From Bacteroidota bacterium (GTDB lineage Bacteria > Bacteroidota > JABWAT01), in the NCBI GenBank assembly GCA_023151185.1, contig JAKLJL010000005.1, positions 124,001 to 188,000 of the forward strand: a stretch of 64,000 nucleotides of DNA. Reading direction: 5' to 3'. The number at the start of each line of letters is the position of its first letter. Positions within the stretch are counted from its first letter, which is position 1. The notes under the pieces are model-generated. The model searched no databases, was not told the DNA's origin, and was given only the letters and a program-made list of their open reading frames with translations. The position numbers and the translations under genes are program-made. Shown piece after piece: positions 8,011 through 17,368 of this stretch.

Positions 8011-9615
8011 ATGATCCCGATTAAACGGTTTTTTATTCTGACTGGTTCGGTTTTAACCTTGTTTCTGCAATCCTGCCAAACCGGAAACCAGATTCAGGTT
8101 TCCTCTCCGGATACGCTGAAGACCCTGACCTCTATCGGGGTCTGGGTCAATAAAGGAGAGGACCCTTCTCTGGATCAGGTGTTAAAAAATACACTTCTTC
8201 TGGAATTGATTGCAAAAGGGTATCAGGTCAGGGATCTTTCTGAAACCGGTTTGCAGCCAGAAAACCACCTTACCGCCGGTTCACTCCTGAAACAACTGAA
8301 ACTGAAACAGGGCTATTCCCGGCCCGATCTCATTCTGCTGGCAGAGGTATCCGCAAAACCGGTAAATATCATCCTGAGTCACCATGAACAGGTTTATGCA
8401 GAGGGAATTGCGGTTTCGGAGCAGTACCTGACTTCAACTGAATTTAAAGCAAAATTTTACCTGGCTGATCCCGTTTCAGAAAAAGTCATCATCAAAGGAA
8501 CCCTGGCAGATACGGGAAAGTATGTTGGGGAACGGCAAGGCGGAGTGTTTTTCAAGCCTGAAGCAAGCTGGCTTCCGCTGGCAAGAATGACCTCAAAGGT
8601 TTTGGAAAGCGTTCCGGTTTCAGAAGCATCTGCCAGTTTACCTGCCGGATATTCGCTGAAAGTTTCCTTCCTGGCAGATAACACCTACAGAAAGCAATTT
8701 CCCGACTGGCGGCAGAGACTAAGACTACGGCTTCTTTACGCCAATGATCTCATGGTCAGGCTACTGGGAATCCGGCTGGAGGCCGGTGATTTTTATGAAT
8801 GGGATTCAGAATTTCAGGGCTCGCTTGAATTTTCACTCAATGACCTTTCAAAAGCAATCAAGGCGAAGAGAAACGAAATATTTGCAGGGGTTACGGTTGA
8901 CCGGGAACTGTCCCGGTTTATCAGTTCCCGAGATAAGCTGGGTTTAGCCAAACTGAATGGCCAGCACCTGGTGATGACCGCCCATCCGTCATTTCCTGGG
9001 ATGTCGAACTGGAATCCAATCGAGGAAGCACTGACTTTGGTTCATGAAATCGGCCATAATCTGGGTGCCGTTCATACCGAGGACAGCCTTTCACTGATGT
9101 TTTCTTCTGCCGGATTTCTGTCTATGGGGATTGATTCGATGAATTATGCCATTATTAGGCCGGTTTCCAAAGTTCCGTTAGACCAGTATGCGGAAAAGGA
9201 AAAAGTGTTTCTGGCTGCAGCCGGGACTCAATTTTTCAAATCAGCCGAAAATTCAAGACTTCTTTTTGATGCCATGATGGGATCCCTGATCAATTTCCAG
9301 CTTACTTCAGGTGAGTACATTCTTTACAGTGATACGGTCACGACCCATAAAAAATTCTCGGCCCTATTCAGTCATGACGGATTAAAATGGTGTGCACTCG
9401 GCAGCTTTTATCTGGAAACCGGGCAAAACAAAAAAGCACTGTTCTATCTTAACCGGGCACTTGTCCTGCATCCAGGCAATGAGTTTTTTATGCAAAAGGT
9501 CAGAAATGCAGAATCGAGATTGGCATTAAACCCGGAACCCAATCCGCTTTGGGAGGACCAGCCCAAACCCCCTGTAAAGACACCATCACAAAAGAAAAAA
9601 AAGCAAAAGAAATAA
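8011..9615 (+). CDS. Lipoprotein metzincin-type zinc metalloprotease with C-terminal TPR-like segment
   Basis: 534 residues, the intact member of the local family. Signal peptide and lipobox FLQSC (Cys22) predict an envelope lipoprotein. Residues ~40-220 form an N-domain of unknown fold (SIGVWVNKGEDPS, PDLILLAEVSAKP). The catalytic domain has HEIGHNLGAVH (His345, Glu346, His349, Gly352, His355), the metzincin HExxHxxGxxH signature, and SLMFSS (Met363) as a likely Met-turn. A TPR-like hairpin follows (LGSFYLETGQNKKALFYLNRALVLHP), and a Lys-rich tail ends the protein. I do not recognise a characterised family with this arrangement. The substrate is unknown; surface or periplasmic protein degradation is the natural inference. 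Confidence 0.85.
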   Translation: MIPIKRFFILTGSVLTLFLQSCQTGNQIQVSSPDTLKTLTSIGVWVNKGEDPSLDQVLKNTLLLELIAKGYQVRDLSETGLQPENHLTAGSLLKQLKLKQGYSRPDLILLAEVSAKPVNIILSHHEQVYAEGIAVSEQYLTSTEFKAKFYLADPVSEKVIIKGTLADTGKYVGERQGGVFFKPEASWLPLARMTSKVLESVPVSEASASLPAGYSLKVSFLADNTYRKQFPDWRQRLRLRLLYANDLMVRLLGIRLEAGDFYEWDSEFQGSLEFSLNDLSKAIKAKRNEIFAGVTVDRELSRFISSRDKLGLAKLNGQHLVMTAHPSFPGMSNWNPIEEALTLVHEIGHNLGAVHTEDSLSLMFSSAGFLSMGIDSMNYAIIRPVSKVPLDQYAEKEKVFLAAAGTQFFKSAENSRLLFDAMMGSLINFQLTSGEYILYSDTVTTHKKFSALFSHDGLKWCALGSFYLETGQNKKALFYLNRALVLHPGNEFFMQKVRNAESRLALNPEPNPLWEDQPKPPVKTPSQKKKKQKK

Positions 9616-9623
9616 GTCCCCGC

Positions 9624-9652
9624 ATACACCCGGATTCAGAATCCGGGTGTAT
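9624..9652. terminator. Perfect 13-bp hairpin after the metzincin gene
   Basis: ATACACCCGGATT (9624-9636), loop cag, AATCCGGGTGTAT (9640-9652), a perfect inverted repeat 8 bases after the stop. There is no T-tract, so it may protect the mRNA 3' end or act as a weak terminator. A second small hairpin GGCATTT/AAATGCC lies at 9681-9700. The remaining bases up to 9832 show nothing else. Confidence 0.55.
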
Positions 9653-9832
9653 CTGAATTCCCCAATTCAATCTGTAATTTGGCATTTCATGGAAAATGCC
9701 TGCAAAATTATGTTCCCGGATTTCGGAAACAATGTAATTTTTTAACAATTTTACTTCTGATCAGTTCAAATCTGGGAGTGAGTGCATTAAATTCAACCCC
9801 TGCGAAAAAAAGCAAGACTGGTGACAAAATAA

Positions 9833-12334
9833 ATGATCATTTTGAAGACCTTTTCAGTTGGACTTTCAATTCTTGTCTTAAACTCCTTATATGCCCAAAC
9901 CCATCCGGGACTGGAAACTGCACTCAAACCCGACGGAAGTCTGAAACAAGGAATGAATGGTTGTTTTGATCCAAAAGGATACACCTTGACTTATGGAAAA
10001 AACGGGGAGCCCTGTTTCGGGAAAGAACAGGAACTCCAAAACGGAATACCAGGTACCTGGGATGCTTTGGGCGGTATTCCGTCTTTAGACTGCGCAGTTT
10101 ATGCCATCGCCATTTCCGGGGAAGATGTTTATGTAGGGGGTGGGTTTCGAAATGCTGGAGGGAATCCGGATGCTGATTTTATAGCCCGCTGGGATGGCTG
10201 GCAGTGGCAGGCCTTAGGATCAGGTTTAAATGGAAGTGTAAATACGATTTCGATCTCAGGAAATGATGTTTATGTGGGTGGTGACTTTACCGATGCCGGC
10301 GGGAATCCGGATGCAGATGGAATTGTCCGGTGGGATGGTGTGAGGTGGAATGCACTTGGAACCGGAGTAAACGGGTGGGTTAATTCCATTGCTGTTTCTG
10401 GAGTTAAGATATACGTGGGGGGGGATTTTACTGGTGCAGGAGGGAACCCGGATGCTGATTACGTGGCCATGTGGGACGGTCAACAGTGGCAGTCCCTTGG
10501 AGTTGGTATATTGGGAAGCCGGGTAGAGACTTTGGCCTTATCTGGGAATGATGTTTTTGTTGGTGGATTTTTTACAAATGCCGGAGGAAATCCGGATGCA
10601 GATTATATTGCACGGTGGGATGGTGAAAGGTGGAATTCTCTAGGAACAGGACTCAATAATAGTGTTTACGCGATTTGTATTTCCGGAAATGATCTTTATG
10701 CAGGTGGCAAGTTTACAAACTCCGGTGGGAACCCGGATGGTGATTTCATCGCCAGATGGGATGGCCGGAATTGGCAACCTCTTGGTAAAGGGTTAAATTA
10801 TTATGTTCGGGCCATCGCCATTTCCGGATCAGATGTGTATGTTGGAGGTGGTTTTTCAAATGCCGGTGGAATTCCGAAAGCAGATAATATTTCCCGTTGG
10901 GACGGTGAAAACTGGCAGGAGATTGGAACCGGGGTAAATGATTGGATCCAGGCAGTAGCCATAACTGGGAGCCATTTGTTTGTTGGCGGATACTTTACTG
11001 AGGCTGGTGGGGCTCCTCATACCGGTTTTATCGCAAGGTGGGATGGAAACCAGTGGACTGGGTTTGGAACGGGGATGACAGGTAATATTCTTTCCATTGC
11101 CATATCCGGCACTGATGTTTATGTGGGAGGAAGGTTTAAAGATGCTGGTGGTAATCCTGGTGCCGATTATATTGCCAAATGGGATGGTGAACACTGGCAG
11201 GCTCTTGGTTCCGGTTTGAATGGAGGAGTCTTTGCCATTGTCATAACCAGTTTTGGAGTTTTTTGTGCTGGTTATTTTTCCGACGCCGGGGGGAATCCTG
11301 AGGCTGATTACATTGCAAGATGGGATGGCGAACAATGGCATTCACTTGGAACCGGGATAAATGGTTTCGTTTATTCCTTAGCAGCATCGGGGAGTGATTT
11401 GTATGTAGGGGGTGGGTTTACCGATGCTGGGGGAAATCCGGATGGTGATTTCCTTGCACGTTGGGATGGCAGCCAATGGCATTCACTTGGAACCGGGGTG
11501 AACGGTATGGTAAATTCTATCACAATTGCAGGAGACAGTGTTTTTATAGGTGGAGACTTTACTGATGCCGGTGGTATACCGGATGCTGATCATATTGCCA
11601 GGTGGGATGGTCAGCAGTGGTATGCACTTGGGGCGGGCTTAAAAAACTCCGTTTACGCAATTGAAGTTTCAGAATTGGGCCTTTATGCAGGCGGAGCGTT
11701 TACTGATGCGGGAGGTAATCCTGATGCTGATCATATTGCCCTTTGGGACGGGAAACAGTGGGGTGCCTTGGGGATTGGATTAAATGGGGATGTGAATGCA
11801 ATCGCCGTATCCGGGGCCGGAGTATATGCCGGTGGTTGGTTTACAGATGCCGGAGGGAACACGGAGGCAGATTTCATTACCCGATGGAATGGAAAAAGTT
11901 GGCAATCACTTGGAAAAGGTGTAAATGATTTGGTGTATTCTCTTGCGGTTACTGGAAACGAGGTATTTGTAGGAGGGTGGTTTACCAATGCTGGCGGGCA
12001 ACCCTGTGCCTCTTTTGCCCGTTGGAATATGTTAGAACCGCAATCCGTTAAGAAAAAGAGCCAAACCCCTTCAGAGATGATACTTAATTCTGCTTACCCC
12101 AATCCGTTTAATCCATCTGCACATCTTAGATTCAGCATTCCGGTTTCAGGCCATGTTACCCTTGGTGTTTATACTTTATTGGGTCAGAAGGTTGCGGAAG
12201 TTGTAAACGGATTCCTACCGGTGGGTGAGCATGACTTTGAATTCAATGCAGACGGGTTAGCCTCGGGTGTTTACCTTTACCGGCTCCAGACAGGATCCCA
12301 AATTCAGACGAAAAGGATGATTTTGATGAAATAA
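9833..12334 (+). CDS. T9SS-secreted protein with 14 propeller-like 47-residue repeats
   Basis: 833 residues: signal peptide (to ~SLYA|Q, residue 21), a short N-domain, repeats from ~88 to ~737, and a C-terminal sorting domain (~755-833). The repeat consensus is AIAISGNDVYVGG-FTDAGG followed by NPDADYIARWDG-QW-SLGTGLNG. The unit is 47 residues (141 bp), occasionally 48. The last repeat lacks its W-x-x-LG strand, while the N-terminus supplies a stray one (TWDALGG), the pattern of ring closure in a beta-propeller. The tail has SAYPNPFNPSAHLRFSIP, then LLGQKVAEV and ASGVYLYRLQ, ending KRMILMK, a type A T9SS signal. It should be exported across the outer membrane and attached or released. Ligand unknown. 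Confidence 0.9.
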   Translation: MIILKTFSVGLSILVLNSLYAQTHPGLETALKPDGSLKQGMNGCFDPKGYTLTYGKNGEPCFGKEQELQNGIPGTWDALGGIPSLDCAVYAIAISGEDVYVGGGFRNAGGNPDADFIARWDGWQWQALGSGLNGSVNTISISGNDVYVGGDFTDAGGNPDADGIVRWDGVRWNALGTGVNGWVNSIAVSGVKIYVGGDFTGAGGNPDADYVAMWDGQQWQSLGVGILGSRVETLALSGNDVFVGGFFTNAGGNPDADYIARWDGERWNSLGTGLNNSVYAICISGNDLYAGGKFTNSGGNPDGDFIARWDGRNWQPLGKGLNYYVRAIAISGSDVYVGGGFSNAGGIPKADNISRWDGENWQEIGTGVNDWIQAVAITGSHLFVGGYFTEAGGAPHTGFIARWDGNQWTGFGTGMTGNILSIAISGTDVYVGGRFKDAGGNPGADYIAKWDGEHWQALGSGLNGGVFAIVITSFGVFCAGYFSDAGGNPEADYIARWDGEQWHSLGTGINGFVYSLAASGSDLYVGGGFTDAGGNPDGDFLARWDGSQWHSLGTGVNGMVNSITIAGDSVFIGGDFTDAGGIPDADHIARWDGQQWYALGAGLKNSVYAIEVSELGLYAGGAFTDAGGNPDADHIALWDGKQWGALGIGLNGDVNAIAVSGAGVYAGGWFTDAGGNTEADFITRWNGKSWQSLGKGVNDLVYSLAVTGNEVFVGGWFTNAGGQPCASFARWNMLEPQSVKKKSQTPSEMILNSAYPNPFNPSAHLRFSIPVSGHVTLGVYTLLGQKVAEVVNGFLPVGEHDFEFNADGLASGVYLYRLQTGSQIQTKRMILMK
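10094..12040 (+). repeat. Array of ~14 tandem 141-bp coding repeats
   Basis: Units such as gatgtttatgtgggtggt recur every 141 bp with substantial divergence. Conserved codons encode VYVGG, AGGNPDAD and RWDG. Divergence shows the array is old rather than freshly amplified. Confidence 0.9.
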
Positions 12335-12422
12335 GTTTTCAATCCTTCAATTTTCCTATTAGAACCGGATTGCAGATCAACTCAATTTCGAATGCAGTTT
12401 TAAGCAGGCAACAGGTGGAAAA

Positions 12423-13787
12423 TCATTGATTTGAATCAGTAAGAAACCGGCTTTTCAGTCCTGAAATTTTGAAAAACCGGATGGTCAGCAATCCTGCCGA
12501 GACGGTGAGTCCAACAGAAAGTCCGGTCCAGATTCCCACCGCACCCCACCCAAGGGTAAACCCCAGCCACCAGCCAACCGGAAGACCGAAAATCCAATAA
12601 GCGACAAACGTGATCAGAGTGGGAATCCGGGTATCCTGAATTCCTCTCAGAAGTCCCAAGCCAACCGCCTGAACACCGTCGGAGATCTGAAAAAAAGCCG
12701 CAATCAGCAGAAGGTCAGATGCAACAGCAAGAACAGTTTGGTCACTGGTATAGACCCAAGGCAGCCAGTTCCTGAAAATAATGAAAAGCAGGGCAAATAC
12801 TGACATCAGGGCTGCGGTCATCAGGAGAACATGGGTCCCGGTTTCCCGGATCATAGCCGGGTTTTTCTCTCCGTAAAAAAATCCGGCCCGGATGCTTCCG
12901 GCCGCCGAGAATCCGGTTGCAGCCATGTAAGTCAGGGAGGCCAGGTTTATGGCAACCTGATGGGCAGCGAGGTCTTTTGTGCCGATCCAGCCGATAAGGA
13001 CAGAAGCTCCCGAAAATGCGGCAACTTCAAAGACATACTGAAATCCGGAAGGCAGACCGACCCTGAGGAGTTTCTTTGCCGACCCAGCAGAAAACCGGTA
13101 ATGCTCGATAATGGGTTTAAACGCGGCCAGACTTTTGACCTGATGAAGAGTTATCCAGATCAGAATCAGCATAATGATCCGGGAAACCAGGGTAGCCCAG
13201 GCAGCACCTTCCAGCTTGAGTTCCGGGAACCCCCAGTGCCCGTAAATCAGGGCATAATTCAGAATGATGTTAAAGACCAGGCCGATCCAGGTAATCACCA
13301 TTGAGGGACGTGTGTTGCCAAGTCCGTCAATATACTGACGGTAAACCTGGAAAATCATCAGCGGGATGATGGAAATTCCAACAATTTTCAGATAGTCCCG
13401 GCCCAGTTGGGTAAGAACCGGATTCAATTGCAGCAGATCAAAATTTTCTGCAATCAGCCAGGTCAGAACCCAGAGAATCAGGGAAAAGGGAATAACCACC
13501 CACAATCCGTTTGTCAGCATCCCCGGGACCAGGTCCCGCCGGCCGGCACCCAGTTTTTCGGCAGTTAGCGGAGAGATTGCAAAGGTCAACCCAAGCCCCA
13601 CGACCATAATCAGAACGAAAACTGAATTGGCTACACTGGCTGCAGCCAGATAATCTGCACCAACCCGGCCTACCATCAGGGTATCCGCAAATCCGAACAG
13701 CATATGCCCAACCTGCGAGACCACGACGGGGCCTGCCAGTTTGAGAAGGGTTCGGAATGAGTTTTGAGTAGAGTCAGAAAGGGTCAT
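12423..13787 (-). CDS. MATE-family multidrug/sodium efflux transporter
   Basis: 454 residues, the usual MATE length, with ~12 hydrophobic segments in two homologous halves. Recognisable blocks are LAGPVVVSQVGHMLFGFADTL in the first helix, AAASVANSVF, and in the second half LRVGLPSGFQYVFEVAAFSG and LAAHQVAINLASLTYM. These are the conserved positions of MatE domains (NorM/DinF type). It probably exports cationic compounds by H+ or Na+ antiport across the inner membrane; the substrate cannot be inferred. It is transcribed alone, divergently from the PpiD-like gene. Confidence 0.93.
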   Translation of the reverse strand: MTLSDSTQNSFRTLLKLAGPVVVSQVGHMLFGFADTLMVGRVGADYLAAASVANSVFVLIMVVGLGLTFAISPLTAEKLGAGRRDLVPGMLTNGLWVVIPFSLILWVLTWLIAENFDLLQLNPVLTQLGRDYLKIVGISIIPLMIFQVYRQYIDGLGNTRPSMVITWIGLVFNIILNYALIYGHWGFPELKLEGAAWATLVSRIIMLILIWITLHQVKSLAAFKPIIEHYRFSAGSAKKLLRVGLPSGFQYVFEVAAFSGASVLIGWIGTKDLAAHQVAINLASLTYMAATGFSAAGSIRAGFFYGEKNPAMIRETGTHVLLMTAALMSVFALLFIIFRNWLPWVYTSDQTVLAVASDLLLIAAFFQISDGVQAVGLGLLRGIQDTRIPTLITFVAYWIFGLPVGWWLGFTLGWGAVGIWTGLSVGLTVSAGLLTIRFFKISGLKSRFLTDSNQ

Positions 13788-13953
13788 GGCGGTGAAAATC
13801 AGAAAAAAAGATCAGGATGACAACCCTGAAGGAAAAGCAGATTGAAATTAGCTGCCGGATGATTTGAATTTTTACCTATGCTATTCTATTTTTAACGTTC
13901 TCTTCAAAAAAGTAAACTGTGTCTCTAAAGACACCAACAGGAGTTTTGACGTT

Positions 13954-16047
13954 ATGGCTGTTTTAAATCGCATGCGGAACCACATGGCCCTTGTACTCTG
14001 GTTTCTGGTTATCGCATTTCTTTTACTTATTGTATTTGAATGGGGTATGAGTTATACCGGCGGTTCATTTTTCTCTGATGCTCAGGATGCCGGGAAAGTC
14101 AACGGAAAAAAAATCAGCCGTCAGGCTTATGGCGAAGCAATCAAAAACCTGACGGACCAATACCGCCAGAGAAACAACACTGAGCCGGATGCTTATGTTG
14201 ACCAATTAATTCAGGATGAAGCCTGGAACCAACTGGTTCAGCGGGAACTGATGGATGAAGCGATCCAGTCTGTCGGACTTAAAGTGACCGATGAAGAACT
14301 TTATGCCTGGGTTAACTCAGACAATCCGCCGCAGTTTATCCGCCAGCAATTCACCGGTGAAAACGGACAGCTTGACAAAACCCGTCTGAAGGAAGCCATG
14401 GATAACCCTCAGAACAAGGAAATCTGGAAAAATATTGACCAGATGCTCAGAGCTCAGCGGGTTGCAGAACGGTATCAGAATCTGGTCGGTCAGTATCTAA
14501 CTGTATCCCCTGTAGAAACCAAGTACCGGTACACCGGCGACAATGGAAAAGTATCTGCACAGTATATTTTCTTCAATCCGGCTACAATAACCGATTCCAC
14601 TGTTGCGGTTTCGGATGATGATCTTGAAGCTTTCTATGAAAAAAACAAGGAAGAGTTTAAGCAGAAAGAAAAACGCCGGCTGAAATACGTCGTATTCTCT
14701 ACCCTGCCGAGCAAGGATGATTCATTGAATGCGCTGACCAGTGCTCAGAAGCTGGCTGAAGATTTCAAAATCAATACCAACGACAGTTTATTTGTAACCC
14801 GGAACAGTGAGAAGCCCTGGACCAATGACTGGATTTCACGGGGTGATCTCAGTGAAGCTCTGGATATTGTTTTCGATGCGGCCGCCGGCAGTGTTCTTCA
14901 AATCAGAGACACCGACGGTTACCACGTTGTGAAAGTCCGTGAAATTAAAAAAGGCGAAGACCAGCGGTTCCGTGCCCGCCATATTCTGGTGAAACCGGTT
15001 GGTGCAACAAAAGAAGATACCCTTGCCGCACTTGAAAAGGCAAAAACATATAAAGAACTAATAGCCAAAGAAAAACTGCCCCTTGAAGAAGCATTCTCTG
15101 AACATGCCAGAATGTACTCTTCTGATGGTTCTGCCATGAAAGGCGGAGATCTGGGCTGGTTTAAATCCGGTCAGATGGTGAAACCTTTTGAAGATGCCGT
15201 CAAGTCCGGAAAACCCGGAACCATGGTCGGTCCGGTTAAATCCCAGTTTGGATATCACCTCATTTATGTAGTTGGCAAAGATGACCGCCAGGTTAAACTT
15301 GCAGATGTTTACCAGCCCATTACCGCCTCAGGAAAAACCCAGCGCCTGGCACAGACCAATGCTGAAGATTTTGCTTATATGGCAACTGAAGAAGGGTTCG
15401 AGCAGGAAGTTGCTGCCAGAAAACTCGATGCAAGAGTTTCGCCGGATATTGACAAAAAGGCAACCCTGCCAGGTCTTGAATTCAGCGGAAATCTGAATTC
15501 CTGGGCATTCAAAGCCAAGGTTGGTGAAGTTTCTGAAGTGATCAATCTGACCGATAAAATTGTAGTCGCCAAGCTGGATTCTGTATCCGAAGAAGGGTAT
15601 CAGCCGTTGAACGATCAACTGAAAGCTTCTCTGAAAAGCCGGGTCATCCGTGAGAAAAAGCTGGATCTGGTTCTCGAGCAGGCCAATCAGGCCTACCAGA
15701 AAGCCGGTTCAAATCTTGATGTCATCGCAGCCCTGAAACCGGAGTATGCCCTTAAAACTGCCGATAACTTCTCCTTTAACGGAGTTGCACCCGGAGTTGG
15801 ACGGGATAATATTTTTATGGGAACTGTATTCACCCTGACTGAAGGAATGGTCTCAAAGCCATTTAAGGGAGAACGGGGTGCCTACATTGTGAAGGTTGTG
15901 TCAAAAACTGAAGCTGACCTGACCAAACTTGATGCTGAAAAAGACCGGATTGCCAGCCAGATTTCTGCAACCAGGAAAAATGAAATTGTGAACGGCTGGG
16001 TTGAAGGAATGAAGTCAAAAGCTGAAATCGTGGACAACCGGGATTAA
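13954..16047 (+). CDS. PpiD/SurA-like membrane-anchored peptidyl-prolyl isomerase
   Basis: The frame is open from 13864, but the ATG at 13954 has AGGAG at 13939-13943 and begins MAVLNRMRNH followed by one TM helix (~11-29), the PpiD layout. The result is 697 residues. SurA_N-type helices occupy ~50-190. ~240-330 resembles a degenerate parvulin (WISRGDLSEALDIVFDAAAGSV...GYHVVKV). ~338-442 is a better parvulin domain (RARHILVKP, GGDLGWFKSGQMVKPFEDA, SQFGYHLIYV). It should be a periplasm-facing, inner-membrane folding factor for exported and outer-membrane proteins. A good terminator follows, so it is probably monocistronic. Confidence 0.9.
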   Translation: MAVLNRMRNHMALVLWFLVIAFLLLIVFEWGMSYTGGSFFSDAQDAGKVNGKKISRQAYGEAIKNLTDQYRQRNNTEPDAYVDQLIQDEAWNQLVQRELMDEAIQSVGLKVTDEELYAWVNSDNPPQFIRQQFTGENGQLDKTRLKEAMDNPQNKEIWKNIDQMLRAQRVAERYQNLVGQYLTVSPVETKYRYTGDNGKVSAQYIFFNPATITDSTVAVSDDDLEAFYEKNKEEFKQKEKRRLKYVVFSTLPSKDDSLNALTSAQKLAEDFKINTNDSLFVTRNSEKPWTNDWISRGDLSEALDIVFDAAAGSVLQIRDTDGYHVVKVREIKKGEDQRFRARHILVKPVGATKEDTLAALEKAKTYKELIAKEKLPLEEAFSEHARMYSSDGSAMKGGDLGWFKSGQMVKPFEDAVKSGKPGTMVGPVKSQFGYHLIYVVGKDDRQVKLADVYQPITASGKTQRLAQTNAEDFAYMATEEGFEQEVAARKLDARVSPDIDKKATLPGLEFSGNLNSWAFKAKVGEVSEVINLTDKIVVAKLDSVSEEGYQPLNDQLKASLKSRVIREKKLDLVLEQANQAYQKAGSNLDVIAALKPEYALKTADNFSFNGVAPGVGRDNIFMGTVFTLTEGMVSKPFKGERGAYIVKVVSKTEADLTKLDAEKDRIASQISATRKNEIVNGWVEGMKSKAEIVDNRD

Positions 16048-16090
16048 GTGAACGGAATCTGATTTCAGTCTGGACTGAGAACTGCTTTTC

Positions 16091-16128
16091 AAGGGCAATC
16101 GTTCACCTGCGGTTGCCCTTTTTTTTTA
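16091..16128 (+). terminator. Rho-independent terminator after the ppiD-like gene
   Basis: AAGGGCAA (16091-16098) pairs with TTGCCCTT (16113-16120), followed by a T-run to 16127. The next gene starts only ~10 bp downstream, so its start must be served by a promoter around or inside the hairpin, or by read-through. Confidence 0.9.
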
Positions 16129-16136
16129 TTGTCTCT

Positions 16137-16793
16137 ATGGAAACTTTTAAAAACTATCCTCTGGAATATCACGAAATCGAAATCGGGCAGAAAACCTACC
16201 GGTTTGCCATGGTCAGAGATTCCTGGCAGTTGCTCGATAAAATCGATCCGGAAGCCTTCAGAGAGGATGAAAAAATGCCCTATTGGGCTGAAATCTGGAC
16301 CGGAAGCATCCCGATTTCAAGATTTCTGGTTAGCCAGGCATTTGCAGCAGGATCAACTTTTCTGGAAATCGGCGCCGGAGTTGGTGTTATTTCAGCGGTC
16401 CTTTCTGCAAACGGATACCGGTGTGTTGCAACGGATTATGACGAAGATGCCCTTGGATTCTGCAGGCTGAACGGGGAACTTAACGGAAGCGGAACGTTAC
16501 TGGAAACCGCCTTTCTGGATTGGCGAAAGCCGGATTTGACCGAGAAATTTGATTATATTGTCGGATCGGATATTGTTTATGAAGTCCGGAATATGCTGCC
16601 TATCCTGGATGTGGCAGAAAAAAATCTGAAACCGGGCGGAACCTTTTTCTTTTCGGACCCCGGCCGCAGGCCAATGGAACATCTGAAAACCCTGATCAGG
16701 GAAACCTCTTTTACCATGACTGCTGTTCATTCTGAACGGATTCAGTTCAGGCACACTGACCAGGAAGTCACAATTTATGCGATCAGAAAATGA
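16137..16793 (+). CDS. Class I SAM-dependent methyltransferase (METTL/Nnt1-like)
   Basis: 218 residues from the ATG at 16137; an upstream TTG in frame lies inside the terminator and is unlikely. SAM-binding motif I is FLEIGAGVGVISAVL, then ATDYDEDALG (motif II acidic residue) and FDYIVGSDIVYE (post-II). The lead-in KMPYWAEIWTGSIPISRFL is characteristic of the Methyltransf_16 group, whose members methylate protein lysines or small amines. The substrate is not predictable. It overlaps aroK by ATGA and so heads the aroK-aroB run. Confidence 0.82.
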   Translation: METFKNYPLEYHEIEIGQKTYRFAMVRDSWQLLDKIDPEAFREDEKMPYWAEIWTGSIPISRFLVSQAFAAGSTFLEIGAGVGVISAVLSANGYRCVATDYDEDALGFCRLNGELNGSGTLLETAFLDWRKPDLTEKFDYIVGSDIVYEVRNMLPILDVAEKNLKPGGTFFFSDPGRRPMEHLKTLIRETSFTMTAVHSERIQFRHTDQEVTIYAIRK

Positions 16794-17368
16794 CGGCTCA
16801 TTCCTTACCTGACCGAATTTACCTGACTGGCTTTATGGCCGTAGGAAAGTCGACCCTCGGCAGGATTCTGGCCAATACCATCGGGTATGATTTTGTGGAC
16901 CTTGACCACCAGATTGCTGAACAGGAACACCTGCCGGTTGTTGAAATTTTCAGACAGAAAGGGGAAGCCTATTTCCGGAAGGTTGAATCAGAAACCCTTA
17001 AGGAAGTCAGCACCCGCAGCCGGATTCTGATTTCACTTGGAGGCGGCACCGTCTGTTTCGGAGACAACTGCAGTTTCATCCGCCGAAGCGGAATTCTTGT
17101 CCACATCAAAGTTCACCCTGAAACTTTATTTCTTAGAATCCGGGCAAAAAAAGACCGGCCTGTTTTTCTTGATGAAACAGGACAGATGCTTCCGGATGAA
17201 CAAATCCGGCAGAAAATAAAAGAAATGATGGAAAAAAGGCTGCCATTTTATACTCAGGCCCATCTAACTTTTGAACCCCAGGATCAGCCGGTTGGTCAGT
17301 CAGTCGATCAGCTCAGGTTTGCACTTGAATCCTGGCAGGCAAAAAATCAAAAACCGGCATCCAAATGA
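16790..17368 (+). CDS. aroK: Shikimate kinase
   Basis: 192 residues. Walker A GFMAVGKST (~14-22), DLDHQIAEQ (the Asp that binds shikimate), FRKVESETLKEV, and LISLGGGTVCF (glycine-rich shikimate site) are all present, plus the lid Arg region KKDRPVFLD. It phosphorylates shikimate with ATP in the cytoplasmic aromatic amino-acid pathway. It starts with ATGA overlapping the methyltransferase stop and ends with ATGA overlapping aroB, a translationally coupled group. Length is normal for the family. Confidence 0.95.
   Translation: MTAHSLPDRIYLTGFMAVGKSTLGRILANTIGYDFVDLDHQIAEQEHLPVVEIFRQKGEAYFRKVESETLKEVSTRSRILISLGGGTVCFGDNCSFIRRSGILVHIKVHPETLFLRIRAKKDRPVFLDETGQMLPDEQIRQKIKEMMEKRLPFYTQAHLTFEPQDQPVGQSVDQLRFALESWQAKNQKPASK

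Noticed and set aside
9679-9969. Short + strand frame upstream of the repeat protein
   Set aside because: It runs across the hairpins and overlaps the true signal peptide in another frame.
10094-12040. CRISPR array or satellite
   Set aside because: The 141-bp units stay in frame, encode WDG/VGG repeats and have no spacers.
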